A stretch of DNA of 46,640 bases from positions 1 to 46,640 of the forward strand of contig CALXGT010000014.1 in assembly GCA_944387915.1 (NCBI GenBank), read 5' to 3'. The position numbers and the translations under genes were made by a program. The DNA comes from an uncultured Clostridia bacterium. Its GTDB lineage: Bacteria; Bacillota; Clostridia; Oscillospirales; Ruminococcaceae. Shown here in pieces: positions 16,842 through 26,016 of the stretch. A model generated the notes under the pieces. The model was not told where the DNA came from. It was given only the letters and a program-made list of their open reading frames with translations, and did not search any database. Positions within the stretch are counted from its first letter, which is position 1. Every line of letters starts with the position of its first letter.

Positions 16842-17690
16842 TTACGCCTTTTGGTAAACATCGTCGTAGTTTACTATTTTCGGAGGCAACTCCAGCAAAG
16901 ACGGATCATCCATATAGGAAGAAAGCCGCCGAAATACCCGGGAATAGTAGTGCCCGGAACAGATCCGCTCGTCCATAACAATGCCTAACGGCATATAGCG
17001 AACTTCTTTGGGAACTCCATCCACCATCTCGAGCTGTTTTTCCGGAATCCCAATCGTAATAAACAAACTTACGGTGCCGAATTCATAGCAATGATGATAG
17101 ATGTGCCCCGTCCGGATGCTGGCAAGATTAGAAATACACAAGCTCGCATGGAAGGGACTTGCCTGGATCAAGGCTTTGGGCAGCAATCCGTATCGATCCA
17201 TCAGCTTAAACAGCCCGACGCCCACATTCACTAACCCCGGAATCTTTAATAAAATTTTCATCAGCCGGTCGGTACTGTTGCTTCCTACGCCGGCCTTATT
17301 TTTCGTAATAAATTCATCCATTTTCCGGTTGACGTCAAAAATCGTATCCGTAGGTTCCAAATCCACCTTTGTCATGGTCCCTTCTTCGTCCCCCGGCCGC
17401 ATGATAACCATACTGATAGTATAGCTGTTCCTCGCGTAAATTTTTTTATTCACCACAAACCGATTTAAAAGGGGAAATTCCGCCGCTACCCGCAGATATG
17501 CCGCCAGCAGCACCGCCATATGGCTTAAGGAAACGCCCTCTTTCCGCTTCCGTTTGATGTAATCATGTACCGGTTGATACGGGAAACGGACGGTAATCAT
17601 ATTCATGGCATCGTACCGCTTGTTCATAATATACGGAACAATGGCGTACATCGCGTCCGGCGCCTTTACTCTCTTTCCATCTGCTCTCAT
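16842..17690 (-). CDS. CAT/E2-fold acyltransferase-like protein, degenerate active site
   Basis: This 282-residue protein has the overall pattern of the chloramphenicol acetyltransferase / dihydrolipoyl acyltransferase (E2) catalytic domain: an N-terminal strand [33 protein letters not shown], then [15 protein letters not shown] and the C-terminal [18 protein letters not shown]. In true E2 enzymes the last motif is DHRxxDG. Here His is Glu and Asp is Ser, so canonical chemistry is doubtful, although a displaced His lies two residues later. There is no lipoyl domain. Homologues in Clostridia are uncharacterised. It precedes mgsA. Confidence 0.72.
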   Translation of the reverse strand: MRADGKRVKAPDAMYAIVPYIMNKRYDAMNMITVRFPYQPVHDYIKRKRKEGVSLSHMAVLLAAYLRVAAEFPLLNRFVVNKKIYARNSYTISMVIMRPGDEEGTMTKVDLEPTDTIFDVNRKMDEFITKNKAGVGSNSTDRLMKILLKIPGLVNVGVGLFKLMDRYGLLPKALIQASPFHASLCISNLASIRTGHIYHHCYEFGTVSLFITIGIPEKQLEMVDGVPKEVRYMPLGIVMDERICSGHYYSRVFRRLSSYMDDPSLLELPPKIVNYDDVYQKA

Positions 17691-17845
17691 TAAAGTCCCT
17701 CCATTTCCTCAATAAATGAAACTCTGTCTTCATTTTACCAAAAAACACAAAAAAGAGCAATCCACTTTTCTTCTTTTTTCGACAATACTTTTTACATAAG
17801 AGCAAAAAGTCCCTTTTGTTGTCCTTTCAATAAAACACTTCTCGG

Positions 17846-17874
17846 TTGCAAAGGAATTTTCCATATGGTAAAAT
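17846..17874 (+). promoter_or_regulatory. Promoter of the AlkZ-like/M32/HAD/glycerate kinase operon
   Basis: TTGCAA (17846-17851), a 17-bp spacer and TAAAAT (17869-17874) lie 30 bp upstream of the first gene of the operon. Confidence 0.65.
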
Positions 17875-17904
17875 GAAACAAAATCAAAAGAAAGAAGGGA
17901 GAAT

Positions 17905-18588
17905 ATGGTTTTACTTTCACCCATCACATCCATCGAAGAGCTCGAAACGCGAATTTCGGCTTATGGCGTGCTCCCTTTAGGACTGGGAGAAAGGGAAGGC
18001 TTTTCTCTGTATGCCCTTTCGGGGGAAGGAATCCGTTGGCACACGGGAGAAGAAAAGACGGACCCTTGGGAATGGCGAAAGCGCATCGCCGCAAAAGGGG
18101 AATTCCTTTACGGAAAATTGTGTCAAAAAAGCGCCGCCTTTGTCTCCAAAGAATGGTATCCCGTACTAATGAACTACCGGCGTCAGGGATATGATTTTGA
18201 CGCCGCTTACGAAGACGGGCTCATATCCCGCAAGGAAAAAAAGATCATGGACCTCTTTTTCGAAAAGGACGTCCTTCTCCCCGCCCACGAAGTCAAACGT
18301 CTCGCCGGATTCCAAAAAGGAGGAGAAAAAGGCTTCGATACCGTAATTACATCTTTACAGATGAAAGGGTATCTCGTTATCCGGGGACTGATCCCCAAGA
18401 AAAATCGAAAGGGAGAGCCTTACGGCTGGCCGGTGTCCGTCTATTCCACACCGGAGGCGCTGCTGGGGGAAGACTTTATGGAAGAAGCCTATCGGGAGGA
18501 CCCCAAAGACTCCCTGCTGCGTTTTGTCTCACATCTCACTCATATGACCGGGATGTCCAAAGAAGACGCCCTATTTTTACTGAAATGA
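17905..18588 (+). CDS. AlkZ-related conserved protein
   Basis: This 227-residue protein resembles the AlkZ-related family common in Clostridia (PWEWR, FVSKEWYPVLMNYRRQGYDF, GFDTVITSLQMKGYL, GEPYGWPVSVYSTPEAL). The middle part looks like a winged helix as in the YcaQ/AlkZ DNA glycosylases. Function is not established for this short form; a DNA-repair role is only suggested by the fold. It is first in a tight operon, with 9 nt to the next gene. Confidence 0.72.
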   Translation: MVLLSPITSIEELETRISAYGVLPLGLGEREGFSLYALSGEGIRWHTGEEKTDPWEWRKRIAAKGEFLYGKLCQKSAAFVSKEWYPVLMNYRRQGYDFDAAYEDGLISRKEKKIMDLFFEKDVLLPAHEVKRLAGFQKGGEKGFDTVITSLQMKGYLVIRGLIPKKNRKGEPYGWPVSVYSTPEALLGEDFMEEAYREDPKDSLLRFVSHLTHMTGMSKEDALFLLK

Positions 18589-18597
18589 GGAATATTT

Positions 18598-20097
18598 ATG
18601 AAAGAAACGGTAAAAAAACTGAAAGAACATCAAAAACAGCGTCTTGCATACCAACACGCTTTAGAAATGCTAAACTATGACAGCCAGACGGCAGCGCCGA
18701 AAATGTCCTATGTGGAGCTTCAGGGCACCTTTGCGGTATTAAACGACGCTTTGTACCAAATCACCGCGTCGCCAAATTTAAAGCCTATGCTGGAAGAAAT
18801 CCTCGCCCACAGGGATGAGGTGGATCACCAGACGGTGCGGGAGGCGGAGGAACTCTACAAAAACTTAAAACGGATCCAAAGTATCCCGAAAGACGAGTAT
18901 CTCGCCTACCAAAATCTTTTGAGCCAGTCGGAGCATATCTGGGCAAACGCCAAGGAGAACAACGACTACGACGCCTTTGCGCCCGTTTTGGAGGAAATTA
19001 TCGGTTATGAGCGCCGGTTCGCGAAATGCTATAAGCCGGACATGGACCCCTATAACGTGATGCTCGACCAATATGAGGAAGGGCTCACCACCGAAATTTT
19101 GGACTCCTACTTCGACGCCATCCGGAAAAATCTTGTCCCCCTGATCCAAAAGATCCAAAAAAAGGCGCCCTTTCGGAGCGATTTTGCCTTTCGAAGCTAC
19201 CCGATTTATCTTCAAAAGGAGTTTTCCGATTATTTGATGGATGTGCTGACCATCGACAAAAATTACTGCGCCATTGCGGAGACCGTCCATCCCTTTACCA
19301 CCAATTTCCATAAACACGATGTCAGAATCACCACCCATTACGACGAGCACAATTTCACTTCCAACATGTTCAGCGTCATCCATGAAGGCGGTCACGCTTT
19401 GTATGAGCTCAACACCGGCGATGAGCTGATCGGGTCCATCTTAGCCACCGGCACCAGCATGGGCGTCCATGAATCCCAGTCAAGGTTTTTCGAAAATATG
19501 ATCGGCCGGTCGAAGGAATTTATCCATCTTGTTTTCCCGAAACTGAAATCCTTGTTCCCTGAACAGCTCAAAGACGTCACCGAAGAGGAACTCTTCCGCT
19601 TTGTCAACCAAAGCAAACCGTCCCTCATTCGGATCGAGGCGGACGAGCTCACCTATTCTCTTCACATTTTGATCCGCTACGAGCTGGAAAAGCGCCTGAT
19701 TGACGGTACCCTTTCGGTGAAAGACCTCCCCGGGGAATGGAACCGTTTATACCGGGAATACCTGGGCGTTGAAGTTCCAAACGATGCCCAAGGCGTTTTA
19801 CAAGACGTCCACTGGGCAGGCGGCTCCTTCGGTTACTTTCCTTCCTACTCCATCGGAAGCGCCTACGCCGCCCAAATCTACGCATCCATGGAAAAGGATC
19901 TGGATATTCCAGGCACCATCCAAAACGGCGACCTCTCCCCCATTGTAAGCTGGCTTACCGAGCGGATCTACCGGTTTGGCTCTCTCATCAAGCCCAAAGA
20001 GGTGATCCAAAACTGCTGCCATACCGAATTTGACCCCCATTTTTATATCGACTACCTAACGAAAAAGTACAGCGCCCTGTACGGTATCGACGACTGA
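18598..20097 (+). CDS. Carboxypeptidase M32 (Taq family)
   Basis: This zinc metallocarboxypeptidase removes C-terminal residues from peptides in the cytoplasm. At 499 residues it is full length for the family. The zinc motif HEGGH is at residues 262-266 (VIHEGGHALYE), and the third-ligand motif HESQSR follows at 291-296. The C-terminal family signatures DVHWAGGSFGYFPSY and GSAYAAQ are present. It lies in an operon with an AlkZ-like protein upstream and a HAD phosphatase 13 nt downstream. Confidence 0.95.
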   Translation: MKETVKKLKEHQKQRLAYQHALEMLNYDSQTAAPKMSYVELQGTFAVLNDALYQITASPNLKPMLEEILAHRDEVDHQTVREAEELYKNLKRIQSIPKDEYLAYQNLLSQSEHIWANAKENNDYDAFAPVLEEIIGYERRFAKCYKPDMDPYNVMLDQYEEGLTTEILDSYFDAIRKNLVPLIQKIQKKAPFRSDFAFRSYPIYLQKEFSDYLMDVLTIDKNYCAIAETVHPFTTNFHKHDVRITTHYDEHNFTSNMFSVIHEGGHALYELNTGDELIGSILATGTSMGVHESQSRFFENMIGRSKEFIHLVFPKLKSLFPEQLKDVTEEELFRFVNQSKPSLIRIEADELTYSLHILIRYELEKRLIDGTLSVKDLPGEWNRLYREYLGVEVPNDAQGVLQDVHWAGGSFGYFPSYSIGSAYAAQIYASMEKDLDIPGTIQNGDLSPIVSWLTERIYRFGSLIKPKEVIQNCCHTEFDPHFYIDYLTKKYSALYGIDD

Positions 20098-20110
20098 TAA
20101 AGGGGTATCT

Positions 20111-20956
20111 ATGAGAAAAATTATCTTTTTGGACGTAGACGGAACATTAGTCAATTACCAAAATATTCTCCCCTCTTCGGCGGTAAGGGCGGTCCAAACC
20201 GCCCGGAAAAACGGCCATCTTGTCTATCTTTGTACTGGAAGGAGCAAAGCCGAAATGAGCGAGGAGATCTGGGAGATGGGGGTCGACGGCTTAATCGGCG
20301 CCAACGGAGGCTATGTGGAGGACCGGGGCGAAGTGCTGCTTCATAACGGCCTTTCTTTGGAGCAATGCCAAAGAGTAGTGGATTTTCTCCACCAACGGGG
20401 ATTGGAATTTTATCTGGAAAGCAACAGCGGCCTATACGGAAGCGAACATTTTAAAGAAAAAGGCCAGCCGGTGATCGAAAAGTACGCGTATCAAAAAACC
20501 GGCGTCCCGTCTCCCATTACCGTTGAGGAAGCGTTTCCGGATATGCGGTTTTCGGAATCTCTGTACCGGGACGACGTCAATAAAATTAGCTTTATTTTAA
20601 ACAGCCCAGACGACTTTTACGCCGCCAAAGACGCCTTCCCCGATCTCCTTGCGGGGACATGGGGCGGAAAAGGCGAGCTTGCCCTTTTTGGCGATCTTCG
20701 CGCCAAAGATACCGATAAGGGAGAGGCGGTGCGCATCCTCTTAGACCATATCGGCGCAAAACGGGATGATACCATCGCTTTCGGCGATGCCAAGATCGAT
20801 ATTCCTATGCTGCAGTACTGCGGTGTAGGCGTGGCCATGGGAAACGGCGGCGACGAGATCAAAGCGGCGGCGGATTATCTGACCGACGACGTGGACCGAG
20901 ACGGCCTTTATCAGGCGTTTTTGCATCTGGGCTTGCTCGACCGGAAAGGAGAATAG
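20111..20956 (+). CDS. Cof-type HAD hydrolase
   Basis: This 281-residue HAD-superfamily phosphatase with a C2 cap belongs to the Cof subfamily. Motif I is FLDVDGTLV (nucleophile Asp near residue 8), motif II is CTGRS, and motif IV is GDAKIDIPML, where the usual Asn-Asp is Ile-Asp. Substrates are typically sugar phosphates or flavin-like phosphates and cannot be predicted. It is one base from the glycerate kinase gene, suggesting a shared sugar-acid or phosphosugar theme. Confidence 0.9.
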   Translation: MRKIIFLDVDGTLVNYQNILPSSAVRAVQTARKNGHLVYLCTGRSKAEMSEEIWEMGVDGLIGANGGYVEDRGEVLLHNGLSLEQCQRVVDFLHQRGLEFYLESNSGLYGSEHFKEKGQPVIEKYAYQKTGVPSPITVEEAFPDMRFSESLYRDDVNKISFILNSPDDFYAAKDAFPDLLAGTWGGKGELALFGDLRAKDTDKGEAVRILLDHIGAKRDDTIAFGDAKIDIPMLQYCGVGVAMGNGGDEIKAAADYLTDDVDRDGLYQAFLHLGLLDRKGE

Positions 20957-20957
20957 C

Positions 20958-22094
20958 TTGAAGATCCTGATTGCGCCGGATTCCTTTAAGGGGTCCCTGT
21001 CCGCTAAAGAGGTATCCCGCATCCTTTCAGAGAGGGCGAAAGCCCATTTCCCGGAAAGCGAGATTCTTTCCCTTCCCGTCGCCGACGGCGGCGAAGGAAC
21101 GTTAGACTGTATTTTAGACGCCAGGGGAGGAAAACGGATCTCTCTTCGGGTTTCCGACCCGTTGGGGCGAAAAATCCAAAGTGAATACGCCTTGCTTTCC
21201 GACGGTACCGCCGTTATCGAGATGGCGAAAGCCTCGGGGCTTCCCCTCTTAACAAAAGAGGAACGGGATCCTTTGAACACCTCCACCCACGGCACCGGAG
21301 AGCTGATCGCCGACGCTTTAAACCGAGGAGTCGAAAATTTCATACTCACCGTGGGCGGAAGCGCCACCAACGACGGCGGGGCCGGCGCGTTAGAGGCGCT
21401 TGGCGTGATTTTCTTAGATGAAAAAGGAAAAACAATCCACCCCAAAGGCGGCAATCTCTCTTTGATCCAACAAATCGACCCTTCTTCTATCCATCCCGGC
21501 ATCCGAAACGCAAAGATCACCCTTCTTTGCGACGTAGATAACCCGCTCACAGGGGAAAACGGCGCTACCGCCGTATTTGGTCCCCAAAAAGGCGGTACCA
21601 AAGAGACGCTGCCTTTGCTGGAGGAAGGCATGATCCATTACGCTAAAACCGTCTATAAAACATTGGGCAAGGATTACAGCCAAAAAAGAGGCGCCGGCGC
21701 GGCGGGAGGGCTCGGCTTTGCGGCTCTCGCCTTTTTTGACGCAGCTTTCGCATCGGGGATCCAAACCGTTCTTTCCATGACCGGTTTTTTGAAAGAGGTA
21801 CAAACCGTCGATCTCGTTTTGACCGGAGAAGGAAAAATCGACGGTCAGTCGGTTTTCGGAAAGGTCCTTTCCGGCATTGGAAGCGTCTGCGCCCCCTTGT
21901 CGGTGCCGGTGATTGCGTTTACCGGCGCGTTGGGGGAAGGGTGGGAATCGGTCTATGCCATCGGTATTGACGCTTTGGTTCCCATTTCCCAGGGACCTAT
22001 GTCCCTCGAAGAATCGATATGTCAAAGCGAAAGACTGTTATCCGAGGCGGCGGATCGGACCTTTCGCCTGCTCACATTAAAAAAGCGGATATAA
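20958..22094 (+). CDS. Glycerate 2-kinase
   Basis: This 378-residue GarK/GlxK-type glycerate kinase phosphorylates glycerate, typically to 2-phosphoglycerate, feeding glycolysis. The family start MKILIAPDSFKGSLSA, then LPVADGGEGT, HGTGELI, GGSATNDGGAGALEALG, and GAGAAGGLGF are all present. The start is a TTG at 20958 with AAAGGAG about 7 nt upstream. It is the last gene of the operon and is followed by a hairpin terminator. Confidence 0.95.
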   Translation: MKILIAPDSFKGSLSAKEVSRILSERAKAHFPESEILSLPVADGGEGTLDCILDARGGKRISLRVSDPLGRKIQSEYALLSDGTAVIEMAKASGLPLLTKEERDPLNTSTHGTGELIADALNRGVENFILTVGGSATNDGGAGALEALGVIFLDEKGKTIHPKGGNLSLIQQIDPSSIHPGIRNAKITLLCDVDNPLTGENGATAVFGPQKGGTKETLPLLEEGMIHYAKTVYKTLGKDYSQKRGAGAAGGLGFAALAFFDAAFASGIQTVLSMTGFLKEVQTVDLVLTGEGKIDGQSVFGKVLSGIGSVCAPLSVPVIAFTGALGEGWESVYAIGIDALVPISQGPMSLEESICQSERLLSEAADRTFRLLTLKKRI

Positions 22095-22125
22095 AAAAGC
22101 TCCGGAAATCCGGAGCTTTTTCCTT
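22092..22125. terminator. Bidirectional terminator between glycerate kinase and GH3
   Basis: AGCTCCGG and CCGGAGCT arms around AAAT have A- and T-runs on the two sides. It serves the convergent genes. Confidence 0.9.
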
Positions 22126-24358
22126 ATTTTTGATACCGTTTCGTCCGTTCGTCCTCGATTGTTCCATGGTAATTCAAACCGAAACCAAAATCGTAGGCGT
22201 TGCCCATTTCGTCCACATAACACGCCATATCGAAGGGAAGATCCTCGCAATGCTCCTCTACCGTCTTCATATCCCGGGGCAAAAGGGCGGGAAGGAGTCC
22301 GCTTGGCTCCGTCTCGCCGGAAAGAACGGAAAAGAGCGCTCTATTTTCCACACCGAAGGTCAATAAGATCCCATCGGCAGAAGGCTCGTATTCCGCCGGG
22401 ATCGCCATATGGTTCAGGGTCACCACCGCGATCACCGGCCGGCCGTTTGCCATCTCTCTCATTTTCAGGATATTATCCAGATCCGCCTCATTGCTCACCG
22501 TCACCGTCTTTCCTTTATAGCTCCGGTTGGCGCTTTCCTCTCTGAAATCTCCGCCGGCAATACTCACCTCTCTGGCAAACTCCGCGGTGTAAGGGCGGTA
22601 CTGAAGGCTAATGGGAAGGTAGCCGTTTCCGCCGTTTTTCTTATCTTCCGCGCTGTAAGCGTCGTTGGATGGACTATCCATAAATACCAAAAACGCCTCC
22701 GCCTCTTCCGGCGAATCCACCAGCTCATAGAACGGCGCTACATCCTCTTTGGGGACGGGAGAAACCGTCCGGTCGGGCATTTGGTTTCCGAAAAAGTCTT
22801 TCTTCCCCCGGATAAACCGGTCGGGAATATAAACCTTGGTCCCTTTTTTAAGGGGAAGAACGTTGTTTTTATTTTTGACTAAGATCAGCGACCGAAGCTG
22901 TGCCTCGTACCCCGCGTCCACCAGTTCTTTGGCGCGGATGGTGTTTTCGCTTCCCGCCAGATTCAAATAGGGATTTTCGAACAGCCCGACGCGAAACATG
23001 GGAAGCAAGATCCGTTTTGCCGTCTCCTCAAAACGGGCGCGCATCTTTTCTTCGCCGTACCGGCTGACGCCCAGACGGTACGCCGCCAATACCGGCTCCA
23101 CCTCGTTGTCGCCGCCAAACTGGTCCACTCCGTTTAAAATCAGCTTTAAGATCCGCTCATCTCTTGGCATTTCCTCGACACCGTGGCTCGCCTTTCCGAA
23201 GGTATCCACCTCGCCCGGATCGTGGGTCACGCCCCAGTCGGTGCAGATGACACCCTCATAGCCAAGCTCTCCCCGAAGCAGGTCGGAGATCATATACCGG
23301 CTGTAGGAATTTCCCACATTCTCCCCGTAGACCGGGTCCTGATCAAAAGAAATGGTATAGTAAGGCATAATAGCGGCACAGCATTTCGTAGGGCCGTCTA
23401 ACGAAAGAGCGCCCTCGGTAAAGGAGCGCAGATGCATCTTCAGATTATTTCCCGGATACACCGCGTATTTTCCGTAACCGTAGTGGGCGTCTCTTCCCCC
23501 TTCGCCGGTGCCTCCGCCGGGGAAGTGTTTCGCCATGGCGGCAACGCTTTCTTTTCCCCAGCCTGTTTCCTCACCGGCAGTGGTCTGCATGCCGTCGCAA
23601 TAGGCTTTCGCCATATCGGCGGAAAGCTCTGGATGCGCCGAAAAGCAGGATGTGGATCGGTTCCAGCGGGGTTCCGTCGCCAGATCGATCTGGGGAGAAA
23701 GGGCGTTGGTGATTCCCATCGCCCGATACTCTTTGGACACCGCCTGGCCGTAACGATAAACGGTATCCGGATCGAAGGTCGCGCCAAGGCCAAACCCCTG
23801 GGGCCATTTGGACACCTCTAATTTCTTTCCCGTCTCCCGACCGGAAAACAGCTTTGTCCCATGGCGAGGATCGGAGGAAAAGGTAACGGGAACGCCAAGA
23901 CGGGTATGCTCGGCGATCTCCTGGATGGCGTTATTCCAACGCACCGCCGTCTCCGTCGACCGAAATTCGGTCACCAGCACCGTCCGAATCCCGTCTTGGG
24001 TCAAAAAAATTTTCTGCTGGTCGGTAAGTTCCCAAGGATCCATGCTTTCCTCGTCAAAGGGTTTACCGCCGTAGGTACCGGAAAAACGGCCTTCCTTCGC
24101 GGCGGGAACCTGCTGATGGGCGGAAAACAAAGTCAATCCGGCGATTTCTTCGATGGTAAGCCGTCCCGCCAAATCCTCGGCGCGCTCTTCGGGAGAAAGC
24201 CGCCAATCCTCGTAAGGAAGAAGTTTTCCCGTTTTCGAAAGATCTTTAAACGCCAAACCGTCTTCCTCAATAATGGACACATCTCTCGCCCCTAAAAGGG
24301 GGCCGTTTTCATTTTGAATCTCCGTAAAAAATCCATTGTCCTTTTTTTGATAGGCCAT
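22124..24358 (-). CDS. Glycoside hydrolase family 3 beta-glucosidase-like protein
   Basis: This 744-residue GH3 protein has an N-terminal TIM barrel and a C-terminal alpha/beta sandwich. Motifs are KHFPGGGTGEGGRDAHYGYG (substrate pocket) and GVICTDWG, whose Asp (about residue 374) is the expected nucleophile. The C-terminal part carries SLILVKNKNNVLPLKK, typical of the sandwich domain, and ends with a fibronectin-free tail. There is no signal peptide, so it is cytoplasmic and presumably acts on imported oligosaccharides. Specificity cannot be read. It is monocistronic. Confidence 0.92.
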   Translation of the reverse strand: MAYQKKDNGFFTEIQNENGPLLGARDVSIIEEDGLAFKDLSKTGKLLPYEDWRLSPEERAEDLAGRLTIEEIAGLTLFSAHQQVPAAKEGRFSGTYGGKPFDEESMDPWELTDQQKIFLTQDGIRTVLVTEFRSTETAVRWNNAIQEIAEHTRLGVPVTFSSDPRHGTKLFSGRETGKKLEVSKWPQGFGLGATFDPDTVYRYGQAVSKEYRAMGITNALSPQIDLATEPRWNRSTSCFSAHPELSADMAKAYCDGMQTTAGEETGWGKESVAAMAKHFPGGGTGEGGRDAHYGYGKYAVYPGNNLKMHLRSFTEGALSLDGPTKCCAAIMPYYTISFDQDPVYGENVGNSYSRYMISDLLRGELGYEGVICTDWGVTHDPGEVDTFGKASHGVEEMPRDERILKLILNGVDQFGGDNEVEPVLAAYRLGVSRYGEEKMRARFEETAKRILLPMFRVGLFENPYLNLAGSENTIRAKELVDAGYEAQLRSLILVKNKNNVLPLKKGTKVYIPDRFIRGKKDFFGNQMPDRTVSPVPKEDVAPFYELVDSPEEAEAFLVFMDSPSNDAYSAEDKKNGGNGYLPISLQYRPYTAEFAREVSIAGGDFREESANRSYKGKTVTVSNEADLDNILKMREMANGRPVIAVVTLNHMAIPAEYEPSADGILLTFGVENRALFSVLSGETEPSGLLPALLPRDMKTVEEHCEDLPFDMACYVDEMGNAYDFGFGLNYHGTIEDERTKRYQK

Positions 24359-24636
24359 AAGTTCCTCCTCGTTTTCTGTAAATAATTAGAAAATAAACCA
24401 TTTTCAGTATATCTATTTTCATTTCCGATTACAATAAAGAGTTTCCATTAAATTTCTTACGGATAATTGGATGATATTTCCCCATCATTGGACTTAACGC
24501 AAAAACGGCCGCTAATTCTTGTACAGAATTACCGATTTCATTAAAATCCCTACCTTTTCTTTGCGGTTTGTGCTAAAATGGGAATAATTGTTTTCGCAAT
24601 ATAAAATCATCGTAAAAAAAGATAGACAGGTGAAGT

Positions 24637-26016
24637 ATGAAGATTGTTATTGTAGGGATCGGCAAGGTCGGCTTAGCCTTAGTAAAAGAGCTTTCGGCGG
24701 AAAAGCATGAAATTGTGGTCATCGATCAGGACCCCGCGGCAATCCGTAACGTCGTCAACATTTACGACGTGATCGGTTTGGTGGGGAACGGCGCCAGCTA
24801 TCACGTTCAAACCGACGCCGGCGTATCGGACGCGGATCTTTTGGTAGCTATGACGGATATGGATGAACTGAATATCCTTTGCTGCCTGCTGGCAAAAAAA
24901 TTAGGGGTCAACCATACCATCGCCCGAATTCGAAACCCCGAATATGAAAAACAGCTCCGCTTTATGCGCAATGAATTGGGGCTTTCCATGGCGGTCAATC
25001 CGGAAAAAGCTACCGCAAGGGAAATCGCCCGGATCCTCCGGTTTCCCAGCGCCGTAAAAATCGAATCCTTCTCCAAAGGAAGAATCGAAATGGTGGAGTA
25101 CCGTTTGGGAGAAAAAAATCCTTTGGACGGCGTTCGCCTATCGGAGCTTTATAAAAGCGTCCGGGTTAAGGTATTGGTTTGTGCCGTCGCCCGGAGTGAA
25201 AAAATTATAATTCCTTCCGGCGACTTTGTTCTTCGGGCGGATGATCGAATTTACGTTACCGCCTCTTCCGCGGAATTAGAGCAATTTTTCCGCAACTTAG
25301 GGATCTTTAAACGAAAAGCATCCTCCGTTATGATTGTGGGCGCGAGCCAGATTTGTCATTACTTAGCCCAGGAGTTAAGCGACATGAAGCTGGAGCTGAA
25401 AATTATCGATCAGGACGAAAAACGCTGCGTCAAAATGGGAGAGCAATTCCCCAAGGCGATTGTCATTGTAGGCGACGGCACCGACAACGAGCTGTTGATG
25501 GAAGAAGGGATCAACAACACCGACGCCTTTGTGGCGCTAAGCGGCATGGATGAAGCCAATATTTTGATGGCCATGAACGTGGCGAATCTCCATTCCTGCA
25601 AAGTAATCGCCAAAATTAACCGGCGTTCGTTAGTCAATCTGGTTTCGAAGAATCATATGATCGACAGCATTGTTTCCACCAGAGCCGTAACAACGGATTT
25701 GATTGTTCAATATATCCGGGCGATGCAAAACACTTCCGATTCCCAAGTCAAGACCCTCCACCGCATTGTAGACGAATCGGTAGAGGCGTTGGAATTTACC
25801 GTAACCAAAGCCTTTCCTTATCGGAATATCCCTTTAAAGGACCTGCCGTTAAAAAACGGACTTTTGATCGCCGGCATTGTCCGGCAAAACGGAGCCATTA
25901 TCATTCCGTCCGGCCAGGATATGCTTTATGAAAACGACGACGTCATTGTGGTTACCACCGACACGTCGCTGCGAGATCTCAACGATATCTTGAAAAAAGG
26001 AGGTTTCTTTTCGTGA
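24637..26016 (+). CDS. trkA: Potassium uptake regulator TrkA
   Basis: This 459-residue peripheral NAD(H)-binding regulator has two RCK repeats. The first Rossmann motif is GIGKVGLALVKEL near residue 7 with VVIDQD, and the second is VGASQICHYLAQEL with KIIDQD. TrkA_C domains follow each. It gates the TrkH channel. The TrkH gene begins on the overlapping GTGA at 26013, so the two are coupled. The preceding ~280 bp contain no gene and no obvious riboswitch. Confidence 0.95.
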   Translation: MKIVIVGIGKVGLALVKELSAEKHEIVVIDQDPAAIRNVVNIYDVIGLVGNGASYHVQTDAGVSDADLLVAMTDMDELNILCCLLAKKLGVNHTIARIRNPEYEKQLRFMRNELGLSMAVNPEKATAREIARILRFPSAVKIESFSKGRIEMVEYRLGEKNPLDGVRLSELYKSVRVKVLVCAVARSEKIIIPSGDFVLRADDRIYVTASSAELEQFFRNLGIFKRKASSVMIVGASQICHYLAQELSDMKLELKIIDQDEKRCVKMGEQFPKAIVIVGDGTDNELLMEEGINNTDAFVALSGMDEANILMAMNVANLHSCKVIAKINRRSLVNLVSKNHMIDSIVSTRAVTTDLIVQYIRAMQNTSDSQVKTLHRIVDESVEALEFTVTKAFPYRNIPLKDLPLKNGLLIAGIVRQNGAIIIPSGQDMLYENDDVIVVTTDTSLRDLNDILKKGGFFS

